64,000 nt of DNA, from assembly GCA_951640195.1 (NCBI GenBank), contig OX621166.1, positions 1,418,501 through 1,482,500 on the forward strand. Direction: 5' to 3'. The notes beneath the pieces are model-generated. The model was not told the DNA's origin and ran no database searches. It saw only the letters and a list, made by a program, of their open reading frames with translations. Below, piece after piece: positions 33,334-43,196 of the stretch (its first letter is position 1; each line of letters opens with the position of its first letter). The translations under genes were made by a program, and so were the position numbers. Source of the DNA: Porpolomopsis calyptriformis. Lineage: Eukaryota; Basidiomycota; Agaricomycetes; Agaricales; Hygrophoraceae.

Positions 33334-33777
33334 TTGCGCTCTCGATCGCCGCCCCCGCCCTACGCCCTCACTAACCCCGAGCCACACCAGGCGTCGACGT
33401 CCGAGCTCATTAGCAACGCACGTCTGATCGCCGCCGCCGCACTAGACTTGTCGCCGACAGAGCTCGATTCTCTCACCGAGCAGCTCAACCCGTTGGCCGA
33501 CGAATTCTACGAACCCGACCTCGCCCCTTCTCCACCTTTGTCTCCTTCGTCATCCTCATCTGAGGAATCCTTTGATACCACCCCGTCTTCTCCGATTGAA
33601 GATCCGTCAGACCCATCTACGCTCCTTGAAGCAGAGCCCGTCGTCCATCTTCAGGTTCGTGTTCACGTTCACCGCCCTCGTCGCCTCACAGAACAAGCCG
33701 TCATCCCCATCGTTTACGTTTTCCGACGACGTGATACGCAAGACGTACGAGAGATCCATCTCGTACTCGACCACTAG
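33334..33777 (+). CDS. G1 leader ORF, about 147 aa, no ATG
   Basis: Open frame upstream of gag, ending TAG at 33775-33777. Proline/serine-rich start (SPPPPYALTNPEPHQAS), acidic SEESFDTT stretch, then a basic segment (QVRVHVHRPRRL) and DVREIHLVLDH at the end. G2 has a homologous frame at 29762-30202, so a protein is likely conserved. There is no ATG in the leader from 33110 to the end of this frame. The G2 ATG corresponds to ACG here. The gag frame is already open from about 33732, so the two overlap and could be joined by frameshifting or splicing. Function unknown. Confidence 0.5.
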   Translation: MRSRSPPPPYALTNPEPHQASTSELISNARLIAAAALDLSPTELDSLTEQLNPLADEFYEPDLAPSPPLSPSSSSSEESFDTTPSSPIEDPSDPSTLLEAEPVVHLQVRVHVHRPRRLTEQAVIPIVYVFRRRDTQDVREIHLVLDH

Positions 33778-34181
33778 CCAACACGTCTCGTCCGTCGCGA
33801 AGGCCTTCCTACAGCGCATCGGAAACCGAAGAGGAACAAGAGTTCAAGGATGCTGAAGACCACGAGATCCACTCGCCCTTCTCGTCGCAGCTCCTCCCTC
33901 CTCTTCTTCCTTCTATCTCCTCGCTCGAATCAGGGCCCTCCACTTACGTACCGCGAACCCCCGTCTCGTTCTCTTTCTTAGGTCTTAGACCTCGACGAAC
34001 CCCTCCCCCACCTGCTGATCCACCTTTCTCGCGACCCACCTCCAAAGGGAAGCAACGGGTCACCGCTGTGGAATTCGAACCAGAACCCGAACCTTCAGAC
34101 CCGCCTCCTTTTGTTCCTTCTTCTTTCTCCTCTAGAAAACCAAGCCCTTCCTCTCGAGAGCCACTGCCTCTCCCCCTCGAT

Positions 34182-35186
34182 ATGGATCCTGAACTGAATC
34201 CGACCCCTCACACATCTCCTTCTCCGTCGCCACCCAACAGTCCCCTCCTTGCTCCTCCAATGGCTGCCGCCGTCTCCAGCAAGATCAAGCTCGCCGAACC
34301 TAGCACGTTCAATGGCGACCCCAAGACCTACAGGGACTGGTACCGACAGGTCATCATCTTCCTCGCTGGTCGTGGCATCACCGACAAAACTGAACGCTCC
34401 CTCGTCACTCTTTCCTACATGAAAGAAGGGACCGCCGCCATCTGGGCTCAACAATTTGTCGACGATTTCCTCGATCAGACTGATGCCCAAGGAAACGCTG
34501 TCCCCTTCCCCGACTGGGCTGACTTCAAGCTCGGCCTCGACAGAGCTTTCACGGATACCGCCTCGGAGCAACGCGCATGAGAAGAAATCGAGACTATGAC
34601 GCAAGGGTCGTCACTCATCGTGGAATACCTCGTCAGGTACGAGATGAAGGCAAAACTCGCTGGCCTCAGCCAGGATAAAGAAAAAATCCGCGTATTCGAG
34701 AAGAACATCCATCGCGACATCGTTCGCCAAATGTACCTTAACCCTCCCCTCCCCACCGTATGGACCGACTACGTTGAAAAGGCCGTAGCCATCGGACAAC
34801 TCCACGAGCGTTACCGACAACAGGAACAAGCTCGTCGTCCGACCGCTCCTACCTCGCGATTCGTACCCCGAACCTTCCCCCGTCCTCAGGCTCACCCCGC
34901 CGAAGACCGCCGCGTCCCCACCGGGATCATTCATGGTGGACAAGGTAAACCCATGGACGTGGACAAGACCCGTCAGGCCCATCGTTGTTTCAACTGTGGA
35001 GAGTTAGGTCACTTCCGCCGAGACTGTCCCAAAGAAAAGGCCGTCGTGAACGTTCGCGCCCTCTTCTACGACATGACCACGTCGGAATTAAACGAGCTGA
35101 AGAACCTCCTTTCCGAAGAGGAGCACAGCTCGGCGAATGAAACCCCCGCCCCGGATGACGAATCGGATTTTGTCGACGGTCGATGA
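34182..35186 (+). pseudogene. G1 gag with one in-frame TGA
   Basis: Capsid/nucleocapsid protein. The first ATG in frame is 34182 (MDPELNPTPHT); the frame is open back to about 33732, so the real start may be earlier. Blocks: KLAEPSTFNGDPKTYRDWYR; LVTLSYMKEGTAAIWA; FKLGLDRAF; after the stop EKIRVFEKNIHRDIVRQMYL; ARRPTAP linker; zinc knuckle CFNCGELGHFRRDC (CX2CX4HX4C) near 34990; acidic C-terminus. The only lesion is TGA at 34578-34580 in the middle of a helical region, in a context that fits CGA arginine. The gag stop TGA (35184-35186) overlaps the pol ATG (35183-35185). Confidence 0.9.
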
Positions 35187-38100
35187 AGATGCGTTCCCTT
35201 CACTCGACTGGTAATTGCCTGCTCTGGCATAACACTGTTTCGGACATTTCTCCTTTACCTATAACGACGGCATGTACAGTACCAACTATACCCGAATCCA
35301 ATACCCCCGTTGTTTCTCTCCCTCCGAAACCTGTTTCGTCAGACGCACGCATTGAACGCCCCGAAATCCCCATTCCCGAATCATTGTCTCCCTCTGTCGA
35401 CTCGATCGACGTCAACACTCTTTTAACACCTCTAGACATCGTTAATGCCATTAAGGGAAACGCTAATTCCGCGATCTCCATCCTTCAACACTGGTCGCAT
35501 CCTGCACGATCGCGAGAGATGGTACAATCTACCATCGATGAAATCACCGCCCTTACCCCAGAAAGTGCCATTCGAGCTCTGAACGAACTCAAACAACCCC
35601 ACGTCTTCGTTCGAGGCTCCAAAGGAAATCAACTCGTCCTCAAAGCTCATCTTGTCACCTTGGACGATCGTACGGAGCACACTGCCACCGCTCTCGTCGA
35701 TAGCGGATGTGAAGGCTCCTGTATCGATGTCAAGTACGTCCGAGACCACGATCTCCATACGACTCCTCTCGCTCGACCCGTCCGAGTACACAACGCCGAT
35801 GGACAACCCAACACCGAAGGCCCCATCACGGATATGGTCACCCTCGAACTACGGATCGGAACCCACGTGGAGAGAATCAGCTTTGGCATAACAAACCTCG
35901 GCAAAGGACAAATTTTCCTCGGACACGATTGGCTCAAGACCCACAATCCCTCTATGGATTGGAAGACCGGCACCCTCGATTTCAACCGATGTCCACCGGA
36001 CTGTCATCCCTCCGTTGATTCTTCCGACATCAACAATCTCACCTTGGAGGACGACGATCGTCTCCTCATGATCGACCTCACCCCTGCCATCCGAATCCGG
36101 TTGATGACCAAGTCGCAAGAACTCGCGATCAAGGCTGCCGAAGCTCAGAAGAAGGACCGCGACTGGAAGGACATCGTCCCCGACTATCTTCACGAATTTC
36201 AAGACGTCTTCACCAAGAAAGACTTCGACGAACTACCGCCACCTCGCCCTTGGGACCACGCGATCGAATTACTCCCCGGAACCGACGAGAAGCTCGATTG
36301 CAAGATCTACCCCCTCAGCGTGGAGGAACGTTCGCAACTTGACGAATTCCTCGAAGAGAATCTCCGAACTGGACGAATTCGCCCCTCCATCTCCTCTATC
36401 GCCTCCCCCTTCTTCTTCATCAAGAAGAAAGATGGTCGATTGCGCCCGATCCAGGACTACCGCAAGTTGAACGATTTGACCATCAAGAATCGCTACCCAC
36501 TCCCCTTGATTACCGAACTCATCGACACCCTTCAGAACGCCCGTTATTTCACCAAACTGGACATTCGTTGGGGTTACAACAACGTTCGCATCAAGGAAGG
36601 CGACGAACACAAAGCCGCGTTCAGGACTAATCGTGGCTTGTTCGAACCTCTGGTCATGTTCTTTGGACTCACAAACTCGCCTGCCACTTTCCAGACAATG
36701 ATGAACGACATTTTCCACGTCCAGATCCACCAAGGTCACGTTTTAATCTATATCGACGATATACTGATCTTCGACAAGGATCTCGAAACGCATCATCGGC
36801 ATGTCCGCGAAGTCATGTCCTTACTCCGCGAACACAAACTTTATCTCAAGCCCGATAAATGCGAATTCGACCAAAAGCAAGTGGAATACCTTGGAGTCGT
36901 TGTCTCGGAAGGTCAAGTCAGGATGGATCCGATCAAGGTCCAAGGTATCACCGATTGGCCGATTCCAACCTGTAAACGCGACATTCAGTCTTTCCTCGGA
37001 TTTTGCAACTTCTACCGTCGTTTCATCCATCATTTCGCCGGTATTGCCCGCCCCCTTAATGTCTTAACTGGTAACACTCCTTTCGAATGGACTGATCAAT
37101 GTCAGGACGCTTTCGACGTCCTCAAGACTATCATTACTTCCGCTCCTATTCTTTCTATCGCTAATGATTACGACTTACTCCGCGTCGAGACTGACGCTTC
37201 AGAATACGCTTTGGGCGCTATACTCTCGCAAAAACAAGAAAACATCTGGAAGCCCATCGGATTCCTCTCAAAGTCCTTCAGTCCCGCGGAACGAAATTAC
37301 CAAGTCTACGATCGCGAACTTCTCGCAATAATGGCCGCTCTTCAGGAATTCCGCAAGCATCTGTTGTCCGCAAAGCAAGTCTTTGAGGTTTGGACTGACC
37401 ACGCCAACCTCCAGTACTTCAAGAAGCCGCAGAAGCTCAACAGACGTCAAGCTCGCTGGCTCACAGAGCTGCAAGACTTTCATTTCACCCTTCATCATGT
37501 CGCTGGTAAGGCCAATTCGAAGGCTGACATCCTGTCGAGACGACCAGGATTTGAGAGGGGGGTGGACGATAACGATGACACGATTCTTTTGCCCGACTCT
37601 CTTTTTTCTGTCGATTCTCACCCTATCGTAGACCTCCGACCGGTTCAACTCGATGTCGAACCCGACCACCTTCACTTACGCATCAAGAATTCCTACCGGA
37701 ACCAAGAAGATTCCGTCGCACTCCTTCAGAAAAAACAAGAAAACGATTGGAAGACTCAAGACGATGGTATCCTCACCTTCAATGATCGGATTTACGTCTC
37801 TGTCAATAAACCCCTCTGTGGCGAGATTATCTCTCGGTATCACGACCATCCCTTGTCCGGACATTACGGTCCCTTCAAGACCACCGAAGCCCTTTGTCGT
37901 GACTACTGGTGGCCCACCATCCGTCGAGACGTGAAACAGTACATCTCCGGTTGTGAGACCTGCCAACGTACCAAGGCATCTCGTCTACCTGCGAAGACCC
38001 CGCTTCACCCATTCGATCCCCCGACTCGCCCTTGGGACACGATCACTGTCGACCTCGTAGGACCGATCCCCGAATGTCAGGGCTACAATGCCGTCCTGAC

Positions 38101-39319
38101 TATCGTTGATACCTTTTCGAAAGCCGTCAAGTTCGAAGCTACTCACATCGAACTCAATTCGGAGGGCTTCGCGAAGATCATTCGGGACTGCATCGTCCGA
38201 GATCACGGAGTTCCACGACGGATTATTCACGATCGCGATCCACGGTTCGTATCCAAGTACATGACTGATCTCTTCCGCCTCTTAGGCACGACACAAAACG
38301 TTTCCACCGCCTACCACCCTCAAACTGATGGCCAGTCCGAACGAATGAACCAGACTCTCGAACAATATCTGCGAGTCTTCATCAATCATCGTCAGGACAA
38401 TTGGAAGGAATGGTTGGCATTAGCTGAGTTCTCGTATAATAACTCTGTCCACGCTGCCACCACCCAAACTCCCTTCTACGTCAATTACGGTCAGCACCCT
38501 TGGTCCGGAAACGATACCCGAAGAGAAGTCCAAAACGAATCCGCCACCCAATTCGCAGAACGAATGAAGCAAGTCCGTCAGGAGACTGAGTCCGCTCTCA
38601 GGCAGGCCAACGAACAAATGAAGGCTAGTCACGATAAGCGATCCCGACCCATTCAGGAGTACGCCCCCGGAGACAAGGTCTGGCTCGCCGCCACGAACAT
38701 CAAGACCAATCGTGCAATGAAGAAGCTCGATAACAAACGCTTCGGACCCTTCAAGGTCATCGAGAAAATTGGTCGTTCCGCCTACCGACTCGAACTCCCC
38801 CACGAATGGATGGGTTTACACCCAGTCTTCAACGAGTCCTATCTATCCCCGTACCGTCATTCTTCCTTTCCCAATCAAAAAGCTCCTCCTCCTCCTCCTC
38901 CCCTCCAAGTGAACGACAAAACCGAATACGTCGTCGAGAAAATTCTGGATTCCCGAATCCATCGGAAGCAGCTCCAATATCTGGTACATTGGGAAGGCTA
39001 CACCAACGAAGAGAATACCTGGCAATCCGCATCCGATGTCGCGCATGCCCAAGAGCTAGTCGACGAGTTCCACGCTCTGAACCCGAAACGACCAGCCCCA
39101 AGGCTTCAGGTCCGTGTCATTCGCATGGACAATTTCTTTGGCATCGACGATCGCCTTTACGACCCGATTACGGATTCGTACGGCGAAGACTACAAATCAC
39201 CAACGATGTCCGACAACATCGATGTCATCGTCCCGCTCACGCCCGTCAAAGTCGATCGCGCCCTAGATTCCGATTTCGACATTTCTATTCTCTTCCCCCA
39301 CCTCCCCACACACGTATGA
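35183..39319 (+). CDS. G1 pol: protease, RT, RNase H, integrase, chromodomain
   Basis: 1378 codons without interruption. Protease with VDSGCEGSC near residue 172 and IFLGHDWL near 244. RT from about residue 380, with IKNRYPLPLI and the YIDDIL catalytic motif near 520. RNase H with ETDASEYALG near 669, YDRELLAIMAAL near 708 and TDHANLQYF near 738. Integrase with HHCC zinc motif (HPLSGHYGPF...CETCQRTK, about 888-930), TVDLVGP near 954 and STAYHPQTDGQSERMNQ near 1040. Chromodomain near 1248-1303 (VEKILDSRIHRKQLQYLVHW), then a tail with MDNFFGIDDRLYDP. The chromodomain probably directs integration to chromatin. The TGA at 39317-39319 looks secondary: homologous sequence continues in frame to 39535, and G4 has CGA there. 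Confidence 0.95.
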   Translation: MKMRSLHSTGNCLLWHNTVSDISPLPITTACTVPTIPESNTPVVSLPPKPVSSDARIERPEIPIPESLSPSVDSIDVNTLLTPLDIVNAIKGNANSAISILQHWSHPARSREMVQSTIDEITALTPESAIRALNELKQPHVFVRGSKGNQLVLKAHLVTLDDRTEHTATALVDSGCEGSCIDVKYVRDHDLHTTPLARPVRVHNADGQPNTEGPITDMVTLELRIGTHVERISFGITNLGKGQIFLGHDWLKTHNPSMDWKTGTLDFNRCPPDCHPSVDSSDINNLTLEDDDRLLMIDLTPAIRIRLMTKSQELAIKAAEAQKKDRDWKDIVPDYLHEFQDVFTKKDFDELPPPRPWDHAIELLPGTDEKLDCKIYPLSVEERSQLDEFLEENLRTGRIRPSISSIASPFFFIKKKDGRLRPIQDYRKLNDLTIKNRYPLPLITELIDTLQNARYFTKLDIRWGYNNVRIKEGDEHKAAFRTNRGLFEPLVMFFGLTNSPATFQTMMNDIFHVQIHQGHVLIYIDDILIFDKDLETHHRHVREVMSLLREHKLYLKPDKCEFDQKQVEYLGVVVSEGQVRMDPIKVQGITDWPIPTCKRDIQSFLGFCNFYRRFIHHFAGIARPLNVLTGNTPFEWTDQCQDAFDVLKTIITSAPILSIANDYDLLRVETDASEYALGAILSQKQENIWKPIGFLSKSFSPAERNYQVYDRELLAIMAALQEFRKHLLSAKQVFEVWTDHANLQYFKKPQKLNRRQARWLTELQDFHFTLHHVAGKANSKADILSRRPGFERGVDDNDDTILLPDSLFSVDSHPIVDLRPVQLDVEPDHLHLRIKNSYRNQEDSVALLQKKQENDWKTQDDGILTFNDRIYVSVNKPLCGEIISRYHDHPLSGHYGPFKTTEALCRDYWWPTIRRDVKQYISGCETCQRTKASRLPAKTPLHPFDPPTRPWDTITVDLVGPIPECQGYNAVLTIVDTFSKAVKFEATHIELNSEGFAKIIRDCIVRDHGVPRRIIHDRDPRFVSKYMTDLFRLLGTTQNVSTAYHPQTDGQSERMNQTLEQYLRVFINHRQDNWKEWLALAEFSYNNSVHAATTQTPFYVNYGQHPWSGNDTRREVQNESATQFAERMKQVRQETESALRQANEQMKASHDKRSRPIQEYAPGDKVWLAATNIKTNRAMKKLDNKRFGPFKVIEKIGRSAYRLELPHEWMGLHPVFNESYLSPYRHSSFPNQKAPPPPPPLQVNDKTEYVVEKILDSRIHRKQLQYLVHWEGYTNEENTWQSASDVAHAQELVDEFHALNPKRPAPRLQVRVIRMDNFFGIDDRLYDPITDSYGEDYKSPTMSDNIDVIVPLTPVKVDRALDSDFDISILFPHLPTHV

Positions 39320-39535
39320 CGAGTCTGGATTTACGAGGAAGGCCCAGTCAATGCGGTCACCCTCGTTGCACGACTGGACAGCCGTGGCCAAGTACTCCGT
39401 CTGTACCAGCTTACGCTCCCTCTTTCGGCCGTGGATATCCAACGACGATACGGCCATTACCTCCCCGTTATTCCCTGTTACGCGCCTCGCTGGCTATTAC
39501 GAGACTGCTCAAGACATCTCCAACGCCTACGTTGA
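39320..39535 (+). other. Conserved pol tail beyond the premature stop
   Basis: In the pol frame after TGA 39317-39319, 71 more codons are open up to TGA 39533-39535. They read RVWIYEEGPVNAVTLVARLD, then LYQLTLPLS and PCYAPRWLLRDCSRHLQ. The same segment is recognisable in G2 (about 24040-24270), G3 (about 48900-49120) and G4 (about 62945-63175). It is therefore part of the ancestral pol C-terminus of this lineage. No known domain is recognised. Confidence 0.8.
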
Positions 39536-39554
39536 ACTCGCGCGGACGCGATTC

Positions 39555-39568
39555 TGAAGGGAGAGTGA
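39555..39568 (+). other. Polypurine tract of G1
   Basis: gaagggagagtga directly before the 3' LTR. G3 and G4 have GAAGAGAGGGTGA at the same place, so it is conserved in the lineage. Confidence 0.85.
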
Positions 39569-39970
39569 TGTTACGATACGTTCATTCTTTTTCATTTTTA
39601 TCTTATCTTATCGCAGTCTATCTAATCTTATCTCATTCATTCATCACCTTCCTTATCTCGTCGTCTATCTCGTCTCTCCCTGGTCACTTGTGACCGTGAC
39701 TGTCACTGTCACGCACGAGCAACTTCCGCCATTGGTCGGCAATGACGCCATCCGCAGTTGCTCAGTCATCCGCAGCAGCTGAATCAGCCGTTCCATGGAT
39801 CGCCGTTGAGTCGTAGGATTCAAACTCAGAACATAGATAAATAGCGTAGCTAGAGTTTGTATCCTTAGTTTCGATCTCAACATAGACACCCCCCCCTTGT
39901 CACTCGACTAGGATCTTTGTTCTATCCGTTGACCCCCTAAAGCCGACCGAAAGATCACTGCGCCTTAACA
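39569..39970 (+). repeat. 3' LTR of G1
   Basis: 402 bp, 99 percent identical to the 5' LTR with four CpG-type differences. Followed by ACTAG. Confidence 0.96.
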
Positions 39971-42360
39971 ACTAGGGTAATCCTTATTATCCTTTTGCTT
40001 CACAACAAGATTAGCAACTTGTATCATTCCTGCTACACTCCAGGATGAGTATGGTGAAAATTGATGATTTTCTGTCTCTTGAACTGGTAAATGACACTCT
40101 GCCCTTTCATTCTGTTATCTTCTTGTTTAACAGGTGATATGCAGATCTACACCCTCCCACTCTCATTTTGCACAGCCAAAGAATTAAGAAGTCAAGTGGA
40201 ATTACTTCCTGCTAGTCTGATGATGCAATGTGGAGCCGTCTGAGCTCTGGGATCTGCCCCAAGAGATGATGGGAGGCACAATAGAAAGGAGCTATCAAAG
40301 AAATCGTGAAAATAGAAGAAATAGAAGAAATCAGAAAATCGGAGCACTCTCTAGAGTGCTAGAGGTAGTTGAAGAGGCTCAAACATGAAGGACTAGACGT
40401 GGGATGATGGAATCTATCTTCCTTCTCTATGATACAAACATATCTACAAGTAAATATATCTGTGAAAACAAAGATCCCTTTGTATACTATATAGTAAAGG
40501 GATGAGACTTCTGAATGAAGCCACCCGTGAAAGGGTTGATGGAAATGATGAAAATATACACAATGGATGTCTACAATCATTATTAAACTCACCACTCTTG
40601 GCAGATGACATTGAGCTTTCCCCCTACCATTTATTCAACACAGCCAAGAGGATTTATAGTGAATGGATGTCTGGTGATGCTGCATGGGAAATGCAGGTGA
40701 ACTTCTTATATTGTGCAAAGATTCATTGTATAAATCATAACAGGGAAGAATCCTACCTGGAGCGACCCTCCTCACAACAGTTTCATCCTCAGACAAAACC
40801 AATATATCTGCCATGACCGGCAATCATGTTGCATATCCTCTCTTAATTAGTCTTGCTAATATCAAGATGGAATATTGTTGTAAGGGCTCGAACCATACCT
40901 TTCTGCTCCTTGCACTTCTCCCCATTCCCAAGTTTGTTGAGAATGACAAGAAGCTGTGAGGCATTTTAGAGAATTGTCTTATCCATGAATGCCTCAATTG
41001 TATTCTGTCACCCTTGAAGATGGCTGCAAGAATTGGTGTCATGTTGACTGATCTGTGTGGTTTCTCTTGATATTGCTTCACCCCCCTTGCAGCATATATT
41101 GCTGATACCCCAGAGGCTGCTATGCTTGCACATGTGGGTGGGAAGACATTACATCTCACTATAGCCATGTACACCCAGTTTGGTAATCCCATGTAACATG
41201 AATCGCGAACTGCATCAACCACACTCACACAGCTTCACGCTCTAGTCTCTAAATTCAATCCAATTCACAATATTCATTCTTATCTCCATGAAGCAAAGAA
41301 ATACCTACTGACTTAATAGTGTAGATCTACTATTCTGGAGAGACTGGGCAATAGCAGAGCCATTGACTTTTCCCCCCCCCAAACCCCTTCATCATTGGCA
41401 CAAACAGTTCTGGGATTATGATGTAAAGTGGTGCATCAAGGTTCTTGGTGGTGATGAGATAGACTTCTGGTTCTCTGTCCTTCAGCCACACACTGGTTTC
41501 TGACACTTCAAGGAAGGTATTTCAAAGATAAAGCAAGTGACTAGCCAAGAACATCAAAATATCCAATGATACCTTGTTGGCATTATAGCTGGTACTGCAC
41601 CTGCTAACTTCATTGTTGCTATCCATTCTTTGATGGATTTTCAGTATCTTGCTCAGGCACCTCTTATCAACAATTGCATTTGCTCCAGGATAGAAGCTGC
41701 ATTGAAGGAGTTCCATAACCACAAGCAAGCCATTCTTGATGTTGGGGCTTAGGTTGGAAAAGGCAATCAACTAATTGAAAACTGGCACATCCCAAAATTG
41801 GAATTCATACAAAGCATTGTTTTGAACACCAAAGCGAATGGGGTACCTATTCAATGGAGTGCTGATGTGACTGAACATGCATATATTGAAGTAGTCAAGG
41901 ATCCTAGTCAAGCTGGTAACAATCAGCATCACGAAGAGCAGATATGTCATGCTCTCGATCGGGTAGATAGATGTTGGCAATTTGATCTAGCAATAGCTAT
42001 CTCCTGTAGTGGGGTCATATTGGGGAAGGACTTGGCTTTGACAGATGACTATCAGGTAGATCCTGATAGCAACTCTGAAAATAAGAGCATCACTAGCACT
42101 TCACTCCTCCAAAAATCCAACTCACCAAATATTCACCATATTGGCACTGCTTCCTCACTTTTAGATAGAATCTGTACCATCTCAGATGTTGGCTGATTGT
42201 GTTGAGTACTAGTCAACTATTTTGAGGCTGCTGTCAGAGATATATTTTTTCTTTTTCCTTTGCTTGTCTATTCCTATTTACATCAGACAGTTTACATCAA
42301 TAGCCACTTAGCCACCCAAGCTCTGCTTAATAATAGAAGGTGACCAAGCCATATCTATAT
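39971..42360 (+). pseudogene. Plavaka-B transposase, central part (split by R2a)
   Basis: Continues the N-terminal piece after G1: GNPYYPFASQQD, then SFLLHSRMSMVKIDDFLSLE to an intron (gtaaatg...aacag, about 40087-40133). After R2a (40231-40560) it resumes CLQSLLNSPLLADDIELSPY; IYSEWMSGDAAWEMQ; SSSDKTNISAMTGNHVAYPL; HTFLLLALLPIPKF; LSPLKMAARIGVMLTD; AAYIADTPEAAMLAHVGGKT; KWCIKVLGGDEIDFWFSVLQ; ENWHIPKLEFIQSIVLNTKA; PIQWSADVTEHAYIEVVK; EQICHALDRVDR near 41950; and an unclear stretch to 42360, where R1-B is inserted. Stops replace several tryptophan and arginine codons, and a run of ten C near 41371 breaks the frame. Same family as Plavaka-A but covering different, partly overlapping portions, so direct identity was not measured. 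Confidence 0.85.
40231..40560 (-). repeat. R2a: 330-bp solo LTR
   Basis: Matches 59293-59622 with identical length and is flanked by the direct repeat CAATG (40226-40230 and 40561-40565) inside the Plavaka-B coding sequence. Forward-strand ends are TGGAGCCGTC and AAAATATACA. Similarity of the reversed sequence to the E4 LTR (an AAAGGGATC-TTGT stretch downstream of a TATA-like region) suggests reverse orientation and a distant relationship; orientation is inferred. Confidence 0.85.
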
Positions 42361-42362
42361 TT

Positions 42363-42584
42363 AGTCTACCATTACTCTCCTTATCTACATAACTCATCCA
42401 TAGTCATTACGACTCACATGTAGTCAGTATGACTCATACTTAGCTAGTATATAAAGCTAGCAGTAGATAGACTTAGGATAAGTCTGTTTCTTTCGTTAAC
42501 ACCCCAATCAGTAGTCTGCCAACCCTTTAAAACCCTACACCCAGAGCCTGAAGTAAAACCTTGTGATCAACCCTAGACTGCCAT
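42363..42584 (+). repeat. Repeat R1-B (LTR-like), interrupted
   Basis: Second copy of R1-A, with the same TATA (tatataaag) and one TGACTCA kept (tatgactcata); the upstream site has become TAACTCA. Its last bases CTAACA appear at 44360-44365, after the solo LTR at 42585-44355, so that LTR is inserted six bases before the end of R1-B. Confidence 0.75.
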
Positions 42585-42795
42585 TGTCATGATCCTAAAC
42601 TGATTTGGTATCAAACTTAACCAAAGATCATGCATTCAGCAAGTAGCATCCATAGCTCAAATATCCTTTATCTTATCTTATCTTATCTTATCTTAGATAA
42701 GATATCACTGTCCCTCACATATTATCTTATCTCAGATAAGATACACTACTGTCTTTACCTATGCTATCTTATCATGGACAATAGCATTCTTCCCC

Positions 42796-43013
42796 ATTGT
42801 TCTCTGAGTCAGAATGACTCATATCCCATTTCTCTATTGTTCTGTTATCACTCCATTGTTCTCTGAGTCACTATGACTCATATTAATCTCCTCCATTGTT
42901 CTCCTCATTGTCTGACTCATAGTGAGTCACAATTCAAACTCCTCATTGTTCTGTTATCCATTGTTCTTATTTTCCATTGTTCTCATTGCCCATTGTTCTC
43001 AAACATATATAAA
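42796..43013 (+). promoter_or_regulatory. Promoter array: paired TGACTCA sites, ATTGTTCT repeats, TATA
   Basis: Three pairs of the palindromic bZIP (Gcn4/AP-1) site: 42805-42811 with 42815-42821, 42864-42870 with 42874-42880, and 42913-42919 with 42923-42929. Each pair has a 3-bp spacer. Eight ATTGTTCT elements and one ATTGTCT lie between about 42796 and 43000; the core is the HMG-box (Sox-like) consensus. TATA tatataaa is at 43006-43013. The motifs are read directly; factor identity is inference. Confidence 0.75.
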
Positions 43014-43196
43014 GGGCCCCCTTTTGACCAGTGAGGAGTTCAGTTCACTTTAAACCCACTTTCAGCCCACTTTATTCCCCCTCCCCTTACTCTCCCCTTT
43101 TCCCTTGAACTCACCCCTAGTACTCAGTACCTAGTACTACCCCTTATTGATACTACTTGTCTGTAGTCAATACATCCAATCTAGTCTAGTCTATTA

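Larger units (their letters stand above)
32708..39970 (+). mobile_element. G1: young, nearly intact chromodomain Gypsy element
   Basis: 7.26-kb Ty3/Gypsy element of the Tf1/sushi (chromovirus) type with two 402-bp LTRs and a perfect 5-bp target duplication ACTAG (32703-32707 and 39971-39975), inserted in Plavaka-B. The LTRs differ at four sites (32719/39580, 32860/39721, 32866/39727, 33084/39945), all CpG against TpG or CpA. G1 is GC-richer than its neighbours and keeps many CpGs, which fits recent arrival. Two nonsense codons (34578-34580 in gag, 39317-39319 in pol) prevent a full gag-pol. The G4 copy has CGA at the second site; the first fits the same change. Confidence 0.96.

Noticed and set aside
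34095..34604. Reverse-strand 169-aa frame over G1 gag
   Set aside because: Antisense shadow of the serine/proline-rich gag N-terminus in GC-rich DNA; no promoter or homology signal seen.
36269..36739. Several reverse-strand frames over G1 pol
   Set aside because: They are shadows. The forward frame has all expected catalytic motifs.
42671..42707. CRISPR-like array of short repeats (TCTTA units)
   Set aside because: Simple tandem 5-mers without unique spacers, in a eukaryotic LTR promoter.
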